From: Granulicella sp. S190
Lineage (GTDB): Bacteria; Acidobacteriota; Terriglobia; Terriglobales; Acidobacteriaceae
DNA: 64,000 nt
Direction: 5' to 3'
NCBI RefSeq assembly: GCF_009766095.1
Contig: NZ_LMUD01000040.1
Location: forward strand, 1-64,000
Numbering within the stretch: position 1 is the first letter of the stretch; every line of letters starts with the position of its first letter. Shown one piece after another: positions 43,088 to 53,290 of this stretch. The notes below the pieces were generated by a model. That model saw only the letters and a list, made by a program, of their open reading frames with translations, ran no database searches and was not told the origin of the DNA. The translations under genes and the position numbers were made by a program.

Positions 43088-45310
43088 TTATTTGTGATCG
43101 ACCTTTTCGAAGACAATAGCGGTGCTGTCGTAGTCGCCGATGAGATGAAGTGAGATGCCTGGTCCCATGAGTTCACTCCCGGTTATCTGCTGGGGCAAGC
43201 CTGGAGCTTTCGATGGATCGAGTGGTTTGACGCGGTAGAGCGCAGCGGGCTCGAGTCCTTGGAGGCGAATGGTTTGAAACGGTTCTCCATAGTGCTGTGA
43301 GTGCAGGAAGCCAAAGAGGACGGCCTGATGCCTATCTTCGGCGACGTACTCGACCGCTGACTGCTCGCTCGCCTCGGGCGCGATGAGGCGATAGAGCGCA
43401 CCTTGCTGCACGGTGGAGCGGACGGTTTTGTAGAACGCTACGAGACGTGTTGCGAGAGCTGATTCGTCCGGCGTCCATTTGGTGACGTCGCTTCCGATGC
43501 CGAGAGCCCCAGTCATGGCGACCGTGAAGCGGAATTCGAGCGGGATGTTACGGCGGTCGAGGAAGTTTGGGACGTCGGTGACCCAGGCCACCATGACTCC
43601 GGGGGTGTACGCCTGGGAGAAACCGTCCTGAATGGAGAGGCGGTCGAGAGCATCGGTGTTGTCGGAGGGCCAGACTTCGTCGGTGTAGCGGAGGATCCCG
43701 AGATCGACGCGGCCTCCGCCTCCTGAACAAGACTCAATCTCAAGCTTCGGGTGGCGTTTGCGGAGTTCTGCGAGTACCTCGTAGAGGTTGTTGATGTAGC
43801 GAACGTAGATCTCTTTCTGCTCAGGCAAAGGCACTGCATCCCAGCCCGGTTCGGACCAGTTGCGGTTGTAGTCCCACTTGAGGAAGGCAATATCGTTTTC
43901 GCTTACCAGCTTGTCGAGAAAGGTGAGAAGGTACTGCTTCACGTCGTCGCGGGCGAGGTTGAGCACGAGCTGATTGCGGGCTTCGGTTCGGGGACGGCCG
44001 GGGAAGCTCATGGCCCACTCGGGGTGCTTGCGATAGAGATCGCTATCCGGATTTATCATCTCGGGCTCGACCCAGATACCGAAGTCCATGCCAAGTTGAT
44101 GGACCCGGTCGATGACGGGTTTGAGGCCGTGGGGGAACTTTGTCTGGTTGACGTACCAGTCTCCAAGACCGGCGTGATCGGTGACGCGCTGACCAAACCA
44201 GCCATCATCGATGACCATGCGCTCCACGCCGAGGCTGGCCGCCTTTTCCGCGAGCGCTAACTGACCAGCTTCGTTGACGTTGAACTCTGTTGCTTCCCAG
44301 GAGTTGTAGATGATTGGCCGGGGCTTTGGAGTCGGCGCTCCGGGCAGAATCTGCTTTTGCTGAAATCGGTGAAGTATTCGCGACGCCTCTCCGTGGCCCT
44401 TGTTGGTGTAGCCCACATAGAAGATGGGCGTTTTGAGGAGTTGGCCCGGGGCGAGAGGATAGGAGAAATCGAAGGTGTTATAGCCGCCGGTGATCTTGAC
44501 GCGATGGCTGTAGGTTTGTTCGACATCGATCTGCCAACTGCCGCTCCAGCCGAGTTCTCCGAACCAGACGGGACCTGATGTCTCGGTGGTCTCCCCGGTG
44601 CGTCCAATGGCGAGCCATGGATTGGATTGGTGCGAGGTGCTGCCACGGCGGCTTTCCAGTACGCTGTGCCCAGGCACGAGGGGGACCGTGTGAAGCTGCC
44701 ATTCAGCGCCCCAGCGACCGGTGAGTGAGCTTAGCTCGTAGGAGGTGCTGGGCGGAAGGTTGAGGGTTGCGGAGGCGGCTTGCTCCACCGTGATGACTCC
44801 CTTGGTGCGATTCTCTATTTGTGACCAACGAGCGAGAATACCTGTCGCGTACACCTTGTAGAAAAGATGGACATAGACCTCGGCGAGGCGGTCACGGAGT
44901 GTGATCTCCAATTGATCGCCATTGGGGCCGTCGGTCTGTTTGCTGTCGAGATAATCGAGAAGGAGAGAACGGTTGCCGTCGGGGAAGCTGATTTTGAGAG
45001 CGGGTTGCGTTGGTAAGCCCCCGCCCCAGCCGGCGTATTCGAGTGGGGTTGCCGAGACGGAAGGATCGAAGGACGCTGCCTCCGGGTAGGCCTTTGCCGA
45101 GACGAGTGTCGATGGCCCTTCAAGGCGTTGACCCCAGTAGATCGTCTGTAGGCCTTTCTGATCGTTGACGCCTATTGCGTAGGTCATCTCTCCTGCTGAC
45201 AACTGCCAGACGCGTGAGTCCGCATCGTAGCGAATCGCAGACTGAGAGAGCGCAGCCCGTGAGCTTATTAACGCCACAAGGAGAACGAGGCAGATATTAC
45301 GTCGAGACAA
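43088..45310 (-). CDS. glycoside hydrolase family 36 alpha-galactosidase
   Basis: This 740-residue exported enzyme hydrolyses alpha-galactosides such as raffinose-type sugars. The nucleophile is Asp480 in LKWDYNRNW and the acid/base Asp550 in PSDNTDALDR; their spacing of 70 residues matches the AgaA-type GH36 enzymes (D478/D548 as I recall). The glycine-rich CSGGGGR segment precedes the acid/base. The start is TTG 45310: AAGGAG lies six bases upstream, and an upstream ATG would add 34 residues of Arg-rich sequence. A signal peptide (ICLVLLVALISSRAALSQ) follows. First gene of the operon with GH2; an LacI-type operator lies 90 bases upstream. Confidence 0.94.
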   Translation of the reverse strand: MSRRNICLVLLVALISSRAALSQSAIRYDADSRVWQLSAGEMTYAIGVNDQKGLQTIYWGQRLEGPSTLVSAKAYPEAASFDPSVSATPLEYAGWGGGLPTQPALKISFPDGNRSLLLDYLDSKQTDGPNGDQLEITLRDRLAEVYVHLFYKVYATGILARWSQIENRTKGVITVEQAASATLNLPPSTSYELSSLTGRWGAEWQLHTVPLVPGHSVLESRRGSTSHQSNPWLAIGRTGETTETSGPVWFGELGWSGSWQIDVEQTYSHRVKITGGYNTFDFSYPLAPGQLLKTPIFYVGYTNKGHGEASRILHRFQQKQILPGAPTPKPRPIIYNSWEATEFNVNEAGQLALAEKAASLGVERMVIDDGWFGQRVTDHAGLGDWYVNQTKFPHGLKPVIDRVHQLGMDFGIWVEPEMINPDSDLYRKHPEWAMSFPGRPRTEARNQLVLNLARDDVKQYLLTFLDKLVSENDIAFLKWDYNRNWSEPGWDAVPLPEQKEIYVRYINNLYEVLAELRKRHPKLEIESCSGGGGRVDLGILRYTDEVWPSDNTDALDRLSIQDGFSQAYTPGVMVAWVTDVPNFLDRRNIPLEFRFTVAMTGALGIGSDVTKWTPDESALATRLVAFYKTVRSTVQQGALYRLIAPEASEQSAVEYVAEDRHQAVLFGFLHSQHYGEPFQTIRLQGLEPAALYRVKPLDPSKAPGLPQQITGSELMGPGISLHLIGDYDSTAIVFEKVDHK

Positions 45311-45397
45311 GAAGAGCTCCTTAATCGGGAGAATATAAGGCGCACGGATCAAAGTATCTGCGCGGCGCAGAGCTCCGGTTCGTTCGATCGATCCCGT

Positions 45398-45419
45398 CCA
45401 ATGTACGCGCATACATTGG
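45398..45419. promoter_or_regulatory. LacI-type palindromic operator for GH36/GH2 operon
   Basis: CCAATGTA and TACATTGG flank CGCGCA, giving a 22-base palindrome with one mismatched pair and a central CG dinucleotide, the usual shape of LacI-family operators. It lies 88 bases upstream of the GH36 start, divergent from the TPR gene at 45586. The site at 53291-53310 has the same half-site and spacing. Binding by the LacI regulator at 39475 is inferred. CTGCGC-G-GCGCAG at 45358-45370 is another palindrome in this leader. Confidence 0.7.
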
Positions 45420-45585
45420 ACGCTAGCAATCCTAATTTTTCGTACACGCTGCGAGAGACCATGATTCCAGCTCGTGCGCTATTTAATCGTTGGTGTTGCG
45501 AGAGTGGAGAGATGCGACTCGGATCAGGGTAAGCGTGGTTCACCTTCTAACAGAACGATGCGGAGGTATAGTTGCAGTCAAGTAC

Positions 45586-47349
45586 ATGAACAACCACCCT
45601 GACAACCTGTTTAATACACCTGGGGCGAATTTGCTGGCGATCCTATTGCGCAAGTTGCGTTCTTACTTCAAGGCGAGTGCTGCCGATTGGTTTCGCGGTG
45701 CTTTGGTGGCTGCCGCTATGCTTTTGTCTGTTGTCTTCCTTCGCGTGGCAGTTGCGCAACAGATCTCTGCCGACGCGACTGGGGTAGTGCAGGGAACTGT
45801 CCATTCCGTGGGCGGTAAACCTGTCGACGGCGCAGTCGTGCGGCTTGAACGGAAGGATGCTTCCGGGGGTGTCGAAACCCGAACCAACGCGGAGGGGATC
45901 TTCGCGTTTTCGTCACTTCAGCCGGGGACATACCTGTTGAGCGCGGAGAAGTTAGAGTTGCACAGCCGCGCTGTAGCTGTCACACCCTTTTCAAGGGGCA
46001 CCCAACAGAAGCTTGATCTGGTCCTCGAAGAGGGCACTTCCGTTTCATCCAACTCCGGAGCAGCCTCATCGTCTTCCAGACAAGCTATGGCGTTCGCCGA
46101 TAAACCGAACTTCACTGTTGCGGGAGTGACTGACTGGACCGCCGTTGGGGGGCATGGATCGGACTCGATGCTGCGAACCAGCGAAGCTCTGGCGAGTGAA
46201 ACCGTTACGCTCAAACCGTGGGAAGAGCGAGGCAGTATCGGAACAGTCGATGCTGCTCCTGTTATGAAGGAGACGGAAGGCAAGCTGCGCGCAGAGGTGG
46301 GACATTCTCCCGGAAGCTTTGAAGCGAACCATCAGCTTGGCGAGTTCTATCTTCGAACTGGAAGATACGGGGAATCACTGGCGCCTCTACAAAATGCCTC
46401 CCGGATCGATCCTGAAAACATGGAGAACCAGTACGACCAGCTACTGGCTTATGAGCAGAGCGGTCGTGTTGCGGAGGCCGTCGCTCGCGTTCATGAACTA
46501 CTCAAGCAGCACGGGAGTGGGAAGCTGTATCGGCTTGCAGGGGAGTTGGATGAGAGATCAGGGGATCCGCTAGCCGCTGTCCACGAGTATGAGGAGGCGG
46601 TCAGCCTGGAACCGAGTGAACAGAATTATTTTGAGTGGGGTTCTGAGTTATTACTTCATCGAGCTGTTTGGCAGGCACAGGAGGTCTTTCGCAGAGGAGA
46701 GGAAGCCTACCCGAAATCGGCCCGAATGCAGACGGCCCTGGGTGCGGCTCTCTTTGCGGGCTCGTTGTACGAGGAGGCGGCCGTTCGCCTGTGCAGTGCC
46801 TCCGATCTTGCCCCGATGGACCCCGAACCCTATGTGTTTATGGGCAAGATGCAGATTGTGGCTCCCGATATATTGTCATGTGTTGAGCAGAGGCTGGCAC
46901 GGTTTGTGAAGGAGCAGCCTGACAATGCTCTTGCAAACTATTTTTATGCGATGGCGATCCTGAAGCGGCAGCAGCATTCGGCGGATACAGAGGCCACGTA
47001 TCAGGCCGAGAAGCTGTTTACAAAAGCAGTCACTCTCGATGGAAAGTGCGGCGACGCTTACCTTCAGCTGGGGATACTGTCTGCGTCTCGATCCAAAGTT
47101 CCCGAGGCGATCGATTTTTATAAAAAGGCAATCGAAGGGGAGCCGCAACTGGGCGAGGCTCATTACCGGCTCGCGCTGGCCTATGACCGCGTCGGCGAAC
47201 GAGCGAAGGCTGAAGAAGAGTTCAAGCTTCACGATGAGATCAAGAGCCAACAGGCAGAGGCGGTTGAAAAGGAGCGGCGCGAGGTCAAGCAGTTCCTGAT
47301 CGTACTACCGGACCAGCCGGTTCCTTCGACGCACGATAAGAGCAACTAG
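45586..47349 (+). CDS. exported carboxypeptidase-regulatory/TPR protein
   Basis: A 587-residue protein with a membrane or signal segment (GALVAAAMLLSVVFLRVAVAQ), a carboxypeptidase-like beta domain (GVVQGTVHSVGGKPVDGAVVRL) at about residues 65-150, and TPR repeats over the C-terminal half (FYLRTGRYGESLAPLQNASRIDPEN and others). The C-terminal third is paralogous to the TPR gene at 57197: both share LLLHR, YPKS, and KERxEVxQF near the end. The start ATG 45586 is chosen because earlier candidate codons would place a soluble tail before the signal. Divergent from the GH36 operon. Likely a surface or periplasmic scaffold. Confidence 0.8.
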   Translation: MNNHPDNLFNTPGANLLAILLRKLRSYFKASAADWFRGALVAAAMLLSVVFLRVAVAQQISADATGVVQGTVHSVGGKPVDGAVVRLERKDASGGVETRTNAEGIFAFSSLQPGTYLLSAEKLELHSRAVAVTPFSRGTQQKLDLVLEEGTSVSSNSGAASSSSRQAMAFADKPNFTVAGVTDWTAVGGHGSDSMLRTSEALASETVTLKPWEERGSIGTVDAAPVMKETEGKLRAEVGHSPGSFEANHQLGEFYLRTGRYGESLAPLQNASRIDPENMENQYDQLLAYEQSGRVAEAVARVHELLKQHGSGKLYRLAGELDERSGDPLAAVHEYEEAVSLEPSEQNYFEWGSELLLHRAVWQAQEVFRRGEEAYPKSARMQTALGAALFAGSLYEEAAVRLCSASDLAPMDPEPYVFMGKMQIVAPDILSCVEQRLARFVKEQPDNALANYFYAMAILKRQQHSADTEATYQAEKLFTKAVTLDGKCGDAYLQLGILSASRSKVPEAIDFYKKAIEGEPQLGEAHYRLALAYDRVGERAKAEEEFKLHDEIKSQQAEAVEKERREVKQFLIVLPDQPVPSTHDKSN

Positions 47350-47395
47350 ACTCATTGAGCGCCTGTAGACAGTGTCTCCCTAATGAGAACCGATC

Positions 47396-49195
47396 TTATG
47401 TTCCCTGAGTGGAGCGTGAGGCGGAGGCCGGCTTGAAGGTTGCGACGACTCCCTCGCCTTCGCGGATGGTGAGTATTTGATTGGCTTTGACCTGCAGGAA
47501 TCGTTCGACCTTTTGCGTTGTCGGCCACTTCACTTCAAGCACGTCCACTACTTCTGCTTTGCCAAGACCGAAGTGAAGGCGCAGGTCGCTTTGCGACATC
47601 ACGCTTGTACCGCTGTGGACTTCGTCCATTTGAACGTGCTTTCCAGTTGTGACCCGCACGCGCGCTCCGATTGCAGTGCGATTGCATTTCACGCCCAGCA
47701 GTTTGATCTTGATCCAGTTTTGCTTGTTGCCTCCGTCGTTGCGAAGGAGAGATGGAAGATCGTTCATGTTCAGAATCAGCGCATCCATGTCGCCGTCGTT
47801 GTCGTAGTCTCCAAAGGCCGCGCCCCGGCTGGAAAAGTGTTCGGCGATGCCGGGGCCCATCTCCGACGAGACGTCCTTGAAGCGTCCATTGCCGAGGTTC
47901 TTGTAGACGAGACGGGGATTCTTGAAGGTCTGATCGAAGTGATAGTTGTCGATCTCAGGGTAAACGTGTCCATTCACCTGAAGGATGTCCTGCCAGCCAT
48001 CGTTGTCATAGTCAATAAAAGCGCATCCCCACGCGACGTAGCGGTTGTTGATTCCGACGCCTGAGGGAAACGTAACATCGCTAAAGGTTCCATCTCCGTT
48101 GTTGTGATACAGGTTGCAGGTGTCGTCCGCAAAGTTGGTCTTGAAGATGTCGAACCAGCCGTCGCAATCGTAGTCGGCGACCGCGACGCCCATACCGGCC
48201 TGCTCATGGCCGCCGTCGCTGTAGGCACAACCGGCGATAACGGCGACATCGGTGAAGGTTCCGTCATGATTGTTCTGGAAGAGAATGCTCGGTTGTGAGT
48301 CGACCGCAACGTAGATATCCGGCCAACCATCGTTATCGAAGTCGTAAGAGACGGAGGTGATGGAGTATCGCGGGCCGGGTTTCAGGATGCCTGACTTTTG
48401 AGAGACGTCGGTAAAAGTGCCGTCTCCATTGTTGTGATAGAGAATGTTGGTGTCGCCGGGAAGGCCGCGGGGGCCGCACATGATGGGGACACCCTTCCAC
48501 TGACAGTAGTGCGTATTGTCTGCGGCTGGAATCGTCTCAGGATTCAGCTTCAGATAGTTGCAGACGAAGAGATCGAGATGGCCGTCCCTGTCATAGTCGA
48601 GAAAGGTGCAGCCAGCACCCCAACGGACCTGTTCCTGATAGAGGCCGGCTTTGTGCGTGACATCGGTGAAGGTTCCATTTCCATTGTTGCGGAAGAGGAT
48701 GTTATGCCCCCAGAAGGTGCAGAAGAGATCGTCCCATCCGTCGTTGTCGTAGTCACCGATGCAGACGCCGGTCTGCCAACCGGTGACACCCAGACCTGAG
48801 TTCTCGGTGACATCGGTAAACGTGCCATCCCGGTTGTTCTTGTATAGATGAGATATCGGCGCCTTTCCAGCGGGCCATTGAGTATCCAGTCGATTTCCAT
48901 TGGTGAGATAGATGTCGAGCCAACCGTCGTGGTCATAGTCGAAGAAGGCCAGTCCGCTTCCCTTGGCCTCGATAATGGAGTGCTTGTGGTCGATACCACC
49001 CCACACATTTGGGATTTTCAATCCGGCTTGCTGCGCGACATCCACAAACTGCACAGGCGGCGCGGAATTCGAGGTTGCGGCCTGGACCAGCGTTGGATCT
49101 TTCCATTGCCAGAGCGGAGTCGTTAGCGCGTCCATCAACGGGGTGCCGAGCATAAAGAGCGATGAGCCGAGGAAGCGGCGCCGGGGAAGATTCAT
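47396..49195 (-). CDS. Tat-exported CRTAC1-like FG-GAP/ASPIC-UnbV protein
   Basis: A 599-residue exported protein with Tat signal MNLPRRRFLGSSLFMLG. It is built from FG-GAP (VCBS-type) repeats with calcium-binding-like DYDxDGWxDI patterns, for example FFDYDHDGWLDIYL and FLDYDRDGHLDLFV, from about residues 75-500. The C-terminus is the ASPIC/UnbV domain (IGARVRVTTG...SDLRLHFGLGKAEVVDVLEVKWP), residues about 505-585. Such proteins form beta-propellers at the cell surface or periplasm with no proven activity in bacteria. Third member in this cluster; others at 49252 and 61134. Confidence 0.88.
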   Translation of the reverse strand: MNLPRRRFLGSSLFMLGTPLMDALTTPLWQWKDPTLVQAATSNSAPPVQFVDVAQQAGLKIPNVWGGIDHKHSIIEAKGSGLAFFDYDHDGWLDIYLTNGNRLDTQWPAGKAPISHLYKNNRDGTFTDVTENSGLGVTGWQTGVCIGDYDNDGWDDLFCTFWGHNILFRNNGNGTFTDVTHKAGLYQEQVRWGAGCTFLDYDRDGHLDLFVCNYLKLNPETIPAADNTHYCQWKGVPIMCGPRGLPGDTNILYHNNGDGTFTDVSQKSGILKPGPRYSITSVSYDFDNDGWPDIYVAVDSQPSILFQNNHDGTFTDVAVIAGCAYSDGGHEQAGMGVAVADYDCDGWFDIFKTNFADDTCNLYHNNGDGTFSDVTFPSGVGINNRYVAWGCAFIDYDNDGWQDILQVNGHVYPEIDNYHFDQTFKNPRLVYKNLGNGRFKDVSSEMGPGIAEHFSSRGAAFGDYDNDGDMDALILNMNDLPSLLRNDGGNKQNWIKIKLLGVKCNRTAIGARVRVTTGKHVQMDEVHSGTSVMSQSDLRLHFGLGKAEVVDVLEVKWPTTQKVERFLQVKANQILTIREGEGVVATFKPASASRSTQGT

Positions 49196-49251
49196 AGGTT
49201 GCGATTATAGAAGGACAGGTGGCTTCGGCTGTTGCTGACTTGAAGTGTTAA

Positions 49252-52200
49252 TCAAGGTACTGCGTTCAACATCTCCGTGGCTTGTATGGCACTCTGGTTT
49301 TGCGGCTGAAGGCGTAGCAGATCCTGCAAAACCTCTTTGGCCTTTTCCTTGTCGTTCCGCAATGCGTAGAGTCGAGCAAGATTGAGATAGGACTGGTCGA
49401 AATTTGGGACGATGCGGATGCAAGTCTTGAACTGATCCTCTGCCTTGGCATAGTCCTGCTGCCTCACGAAGAGAACGCCAAGGTTATTGCGTGCTTCAGG
49501 ATAATCGGGACGCAGTTCAACGGCTTTTTGCAGATAGTCCGATGCGGTCTGCATCTGGCCTTGCTGGACGTAGAACATGCCGAGACTGTAGTTGACTTCA
49601 GGATTGTCGGGCTCCATTTCTAACGCGCGTTTCAAGCAGTCCTGTGCCTTCTCAACAGCACCCTGCCGCCGGTACACATTGCCCAGGTTTAGGAGTGCGA
49701 TGGCATAGTTTGGTCTGAGGGCCAATGACTGTTGAAAGCTCTGGATGGCTTCGTCAGGCTGGCCTTCCTGGGCAGCCATCATTCCAAGATTGTTCCACGC
49801 CTCGGGATAGTTCGGTCGGAGCTTCAGGGTTTGCTGAAGGTATTGGCGGGCCTGCTTGAAGTCATTTCTCCGCAGGCTGAGCGTTCCCAGGTTGTAATAG
49901 CCTTCCGGGTTATCCGGCTTTGCGGCGACGACCTGCTTGAATGACTCAGCGGCCTGTTCGAGATAACCGTGCTGAAAGAGCGCTACGCCATAGGTAAAGT
50001 CATTGCGTTGAAATGCTCCCTGGTAGAGCACACCGCCTAGAGGGATCGCCTTTTGCATGCGCCCTGCTGCCGTGGTGGGAACGGACTTTACATCCTCGAG
50101 CAGACGTGCTGGGATGATCGGTCCCTGATATAGCTTGACGATCATGCCTTCTCTGTCCAGCAGGAAGGAGGTTGGAATCGCGAGGTCTCTGCGACGATCA
50201 AACAAGTAGCGGTAGATGATGTTGTAGATCCCCGCTACTTCGGCTGTCGCGAAGACAAGTGGGAAGGTAAATTTTTCCTGAGCCGCGAAGGAGCGAGCTT
50301 TGCCTAGATCTTCCGGTTCGTCGACGCCTATTGCGAGAATCGTTAGCTGGTTTGCGGTGAAGGATGATTGGTGTCGATGAAGAAGTCTCAACTGGTCGCG
50401 ACAGAGCGGAGCCTTTGTTGACCAGAAGTTGAGAAGCACGAAATTACCCCGCAGCGCTTGTAGTGTTCGCATGCTGCCCGTGAGATCAGGCAGGGAAAAC
50501 TCCGGCGCTAGCAGGGGCTCAATGAGCCATGTGTCTGCCTGGGAGGGTAGAGGCTCTAACTTCGGCGCGGGACCCGCTTGCGCAAAGGAAGGGTTTGGGG
50601 CAGAGAAGGGCTTGGCTATAAATGTGGGAGTGCCCTCTTCGATTTCGATCCGATGGTTTGCTGTTAAGTTTTCGAACTTCTGAGAGAGCCCACTCGGCCA
50701 GGTGATCGTGACGCGGATCGGTCCCTCCGGCTTCCCAACCCCAAAGAACACTTCTTTGGAATGCTGAGCCAGGAACCCTGAGCCTGCTTGCAGATACTTT
50801 GTCTGGCTGAGAGTTCCTACTTCGACTTTAATGGCGGTTCCGATGGCATCGCGATTGCTTTTGGTCCCTCGCAGGCGAAATGCAATCGATTCGCCGATAT
50901 TCTTCATCGAGTTGTGAAGGACCCGCAGCTGTGGGGCGTTGCGGTTTTTGAGGATGAGCTCCAAACGGCCGTCGTGGTCGAGATCTGCAAGAACGAAAGA
51001 GCGGCCGTCCTCTGGAAAGTCCAAACCGAGCGCGCCGGAGACTTCGGAGAAAGTGCCATCGTGGTTGTTGGCGAAGGCTACATTTCTTTCATGGCCGCTC
51101 CACGAGCTGTCCGATCGGATCAATTCGTTGAGAGCGTTCCATCCATGTTCGTAAGCCAACGAGGGCGTGGCGTCGTCGGGGGATTTCGCAACTACCTGTC
51201 GCCAGAAAAAACTGCCGAGGTCGTTTCGCTCCGATCGATGTTCAGGGGCGGAGATGTACCCATTGGCGACGTAGAGATCAGGGTAGCCGTCATGATCGAA
51301 GTCCCACAGATCGGAGCACCAGGCCCATCGGCCCATCTCTACTCCGGCTTGTTGGGTGACGTTTTGAAACTGCCCATTCCCCTGATTTTTATAGAGGGTA
51401 TTACCTCGCGCGTGCCGCTGGTAGAGTGCTCGGATGTCTTCCGGGGCTTTTTGCTGAAAGAGCTTTTGTGCTGAAACTCTTTGACCCGCTGCCGACCACA
51501 TATTAGCGACATAAATATCCTGATTTCCGTCGTTATCAAAATCGGACCAGCAGGCACTCATCCCTGCACCCACGTCCTCAACGTGGGCTGAGCTGGAGAC
51601 GGCGGCGAAGGTTCCGTCACCGTTGTTGCGGTACAAGTTATTGCGCCCGAAGTCATTGGCCACGTAGAGATCGGGGAAGCCCCTGGAGGTGGATTCGCCC
51701 CAGGCGCACGCGAAGCTGTATCGATTGTTCTCGACGTTCAGTCCGGCCTCTTCGGTCTTCTCTACGAAAACTCCGTCCCCCTGGTTGTGCAGCAGACAGT
51801 TGGCTGGGCCATTGCGGGCGTCGAAGTAGGGTATTGGGTAGTGATATTGATCGAGGCCAAGGTAGTAGCTGTAAAGGCAGAAGTAGATATCAAGACGACC
51901 GTCGCGATCGTAGTCGGCGATGGCGGCATGGGTAAAAGATCCCTGGGGCGGATTCGCGAACTGGAAGGCGTCGCGCTTGATCGCGAAAGTTCCGTCCCCT
52001 TTGTTCAGGAAGAGCAGGGGGCCGCTGCCACAGACCACCAAAAGATCCTGAAGCCCGTTGTTCTGAAAGTCGGCGAAGAGAGCGCATGCGGTGTTGTCGA
52101 GCACTCCGACGCCCGCTTTTTCTGTCACGTCTTCAAAGGTTCCGTCGCCACGGTTGCGGTAGAGGCGGTTCGGCAGACCTGCCGGCTGACAGACATAAAG

Positions 52201-53121
52201 ATCGTCGAATCCATCGTTGTCGAAGTCGCCCGCGGCCACACCGTTGTTGCCGTAGACATCGATGCCGCATGCACCATCCAGGACCGTACGCCAATAGTCG
52301 GATCCGCGAAGCATCTGGCTCGTGTACGACTCCGTTCCTGCGAGAGCTTGATGGGTGACATCGACAAACGCGGGCCCTTCGGTGACGCTCAGGACCTCTT
52401 CGGTGGCCTCCCACCGGTGCGCCTTCCAAGCCTCGGATGCGTTGCGGGATTCATCGTAGGACCACTCGGTGCGCCACGATCCGACTCGCTCCTCACGGCG
52501 TTGATCGCTAAGACTGGAGACGAGGTCGTACCGGATATCCAAGCGAACCGTGAGCCGATCTCCCGCGACTTCCTCGATACCAGTGATTTCGAACTCCGCG
52601 GTGTCCACGCGCGAGACCTGCGCCAGCCAGCCTTGGATTTCCTGGAGAAATCGCTCGCGTCCAGGGACGACCTGGGCGGGAAACTTTCGCTTCATTCGAT
52701 GGATCGCATCCCCGGAGCCGAGCCTTATCTCCCCGACAGGTGCCAGAGGCGAGGCTTCCAATGAAGAATCCAAGAGCCTGGCTAATGAAGAGAGGTCGTG
52801 GACCGATGCCTCAAGGGCTCGACCCCATTGGGTCAGTTGTGAGGCGATTTCAAAGGCGTATTTTTCGGTGACGTACTCATCCGAACCTGGAGGGACGAGG
52901 CGGAGAACCTCTTCCAGAGGAGACCTTGCAGGGTAGTGGGGTGTGAGCCGGATGTCGGTGAAGGAAAAGTTGAAATCCTGACTCGGAAGGGTCTGCTGTG
53001 AGGCAAGCAGAGAGGAAGACGCATGGAGAGCAGCTGAACGAAAGAGCACGGGAGCCAAGCTTAGGCTCTTGAGGAGCTTCCGCCGTGAAAAAGAGTAGCT
53101 TCCGTTTTTGTGATGAGACAT
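49252..53121 (-). CDS. giant FG-GAP/ASPIC-UnbV + redoxin + TPR fusion protein
   Basis: This 1289-residue exported protein fuses four units. Residues 1-40 hold a Tat-like signal (FSRRKLLKSLSLAPVLF); about 50-260 an unrecognised N-terminal domain; about 260-735 FG-GAP propeller repeats; about 745-820 ASPIC/UnbV (GTAIKVEVG...ITWPSGLSQKFENL). A redoxin/thioredoxin-like domain follows (APEFSLPDLTG near 872) in which the usual WCxxC active site is reduced to KAPLC, keeping only the second cysteine at about 907. At least seven TPRs fill 1040-1280. It is divergent from the TonB receptor at 53399. Start ATG 53121 fits the Tat signal; an ATG at 53157 is possible. Confidence 0.85.
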   Translation of the reverse strand: MSHHKNGSYSFSRRKLLKSLSLAPVLFRSAALHASSSLLASQQTLPSQDFNFSFTDIRLTPHYPARSPLEEVLRLVPPGSDEYVTEKYAFEIASQLTQWGRALEASVHDLSSLARLLDSSLEASPLAPVGEIRLGSGDAIHRMKRKFPAQVVPGRERFLQEIQGWLAQVSRVDTAEFEITGIEEVAGDRLTVRLDIRYDLVSSLSDQRREERVGSWRTEWSYDESRNASEAWKAHRWEATEEVLSVTEGPAFVDVTHQALAGTESYTSQMLRGSDYWRTVLDGACGIDVYGNNGVAAGDFDNDGFDDLYVCQPAGLPNRLYRNRGDGTFEDVTEKAGVGVLDNTACALFADFQNNGLQDLLVVCGSGPLLFLNKGDGTFAIKRDAFQFANPPQGSFTHAAIADYDRDGRLDIYFCLYSYYLGLDQYHYPIPYFDARNGPANCLLHNQGDGVFVEKTEEAGLNVENNRYSFACAWGESTSRGFPDLYVANDFGRNNLYRNNGDGTFAAVSSSAHVEDVGAGMSACWSDFDNDGNQDIYVANMWSAAGQRVSAQKLFQQKAPEDIRALYQRHARGNTLYKNQGNGQFQNVTQQAGVEMGRWAWCSDLWDFDHDGYPDLYVANGYISAPEHRSERNDLGSFFWRQVVAKSPDDATPSLAYEHGWNALNELIRSDSSWSGHERNVAFANNHDGTFSEVSGALGLDFPEDGRSFVLADLDHDGRLELILKNRNAPQLRVLHNSMKNIGESIAFRLRGTKSNRDAIGTAIKVEVGTLSQTKYLQAGSGFLAQHSKEVFFGVGKPEGPIRVTITWPSGLSQKFENLTANHRIEIEEGTPTFIAKPFSAPNPSFAQAGPAPKLEPLPSQADTWLIEPLLAPEFSLPDLTGSMRTLQALRGNFVLLNFWSTKAPLCRDQLRLLHRHQSSFTANQLTILAIGVDEPEDLGKARSFAAQEKFTFPLVFATAEVAGIYNIIYRYLFDRRRDLAIPTSFLLDREGMIVKLYQGPIIPARLLEDVKSVPTTAAGRMQKAIPLGGVLYQGAFQRNDFTYGVALFQHGYLEQAAESFKQVVAAKPDNPEGYYNLGTLSLRRNDFKQARQYLQQTLKLRPNYPEAWNNLGMMAAQEGQPDEAIQSFQQSLALRPNYAIALLNLGNVYRRQGAVEKAQDCLKRALEMEPDNPEVNYSLGMFYVQQGQMQTASDYLQKAVELRPDYPEARNNLGVLFVRQQDYAKAEDQFKTCIRIVPNFDQSYLNLARLYALRNDKEKAKEVLQDLLRLQPQNQSAIQATEMLNAVP

Positions 53122-53290
53122 TTTTAAGCGAGGTCCGTGTAGACCGAATGTTAGCACTTGGCATGGGCCAGCCGGGGATCGTTTCGGCGAGTGAAGGGGC
53201 AGGTATCGAAGTGTCCATCAATCTGCGGACGGCGGTTTCAACCTTTTGATTGACAATAGTTATCTGGTTGTACTAAATTCCTCGCGTCGA

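Noticed and set aside
51787..52764. Plus-strand frame of 325 codons within the giant fusion gene
   Set aside because: It is antisense to FG-GAP repeats, whose Asp/Gly-rich codons give Val/Ile-rich mirror frames.
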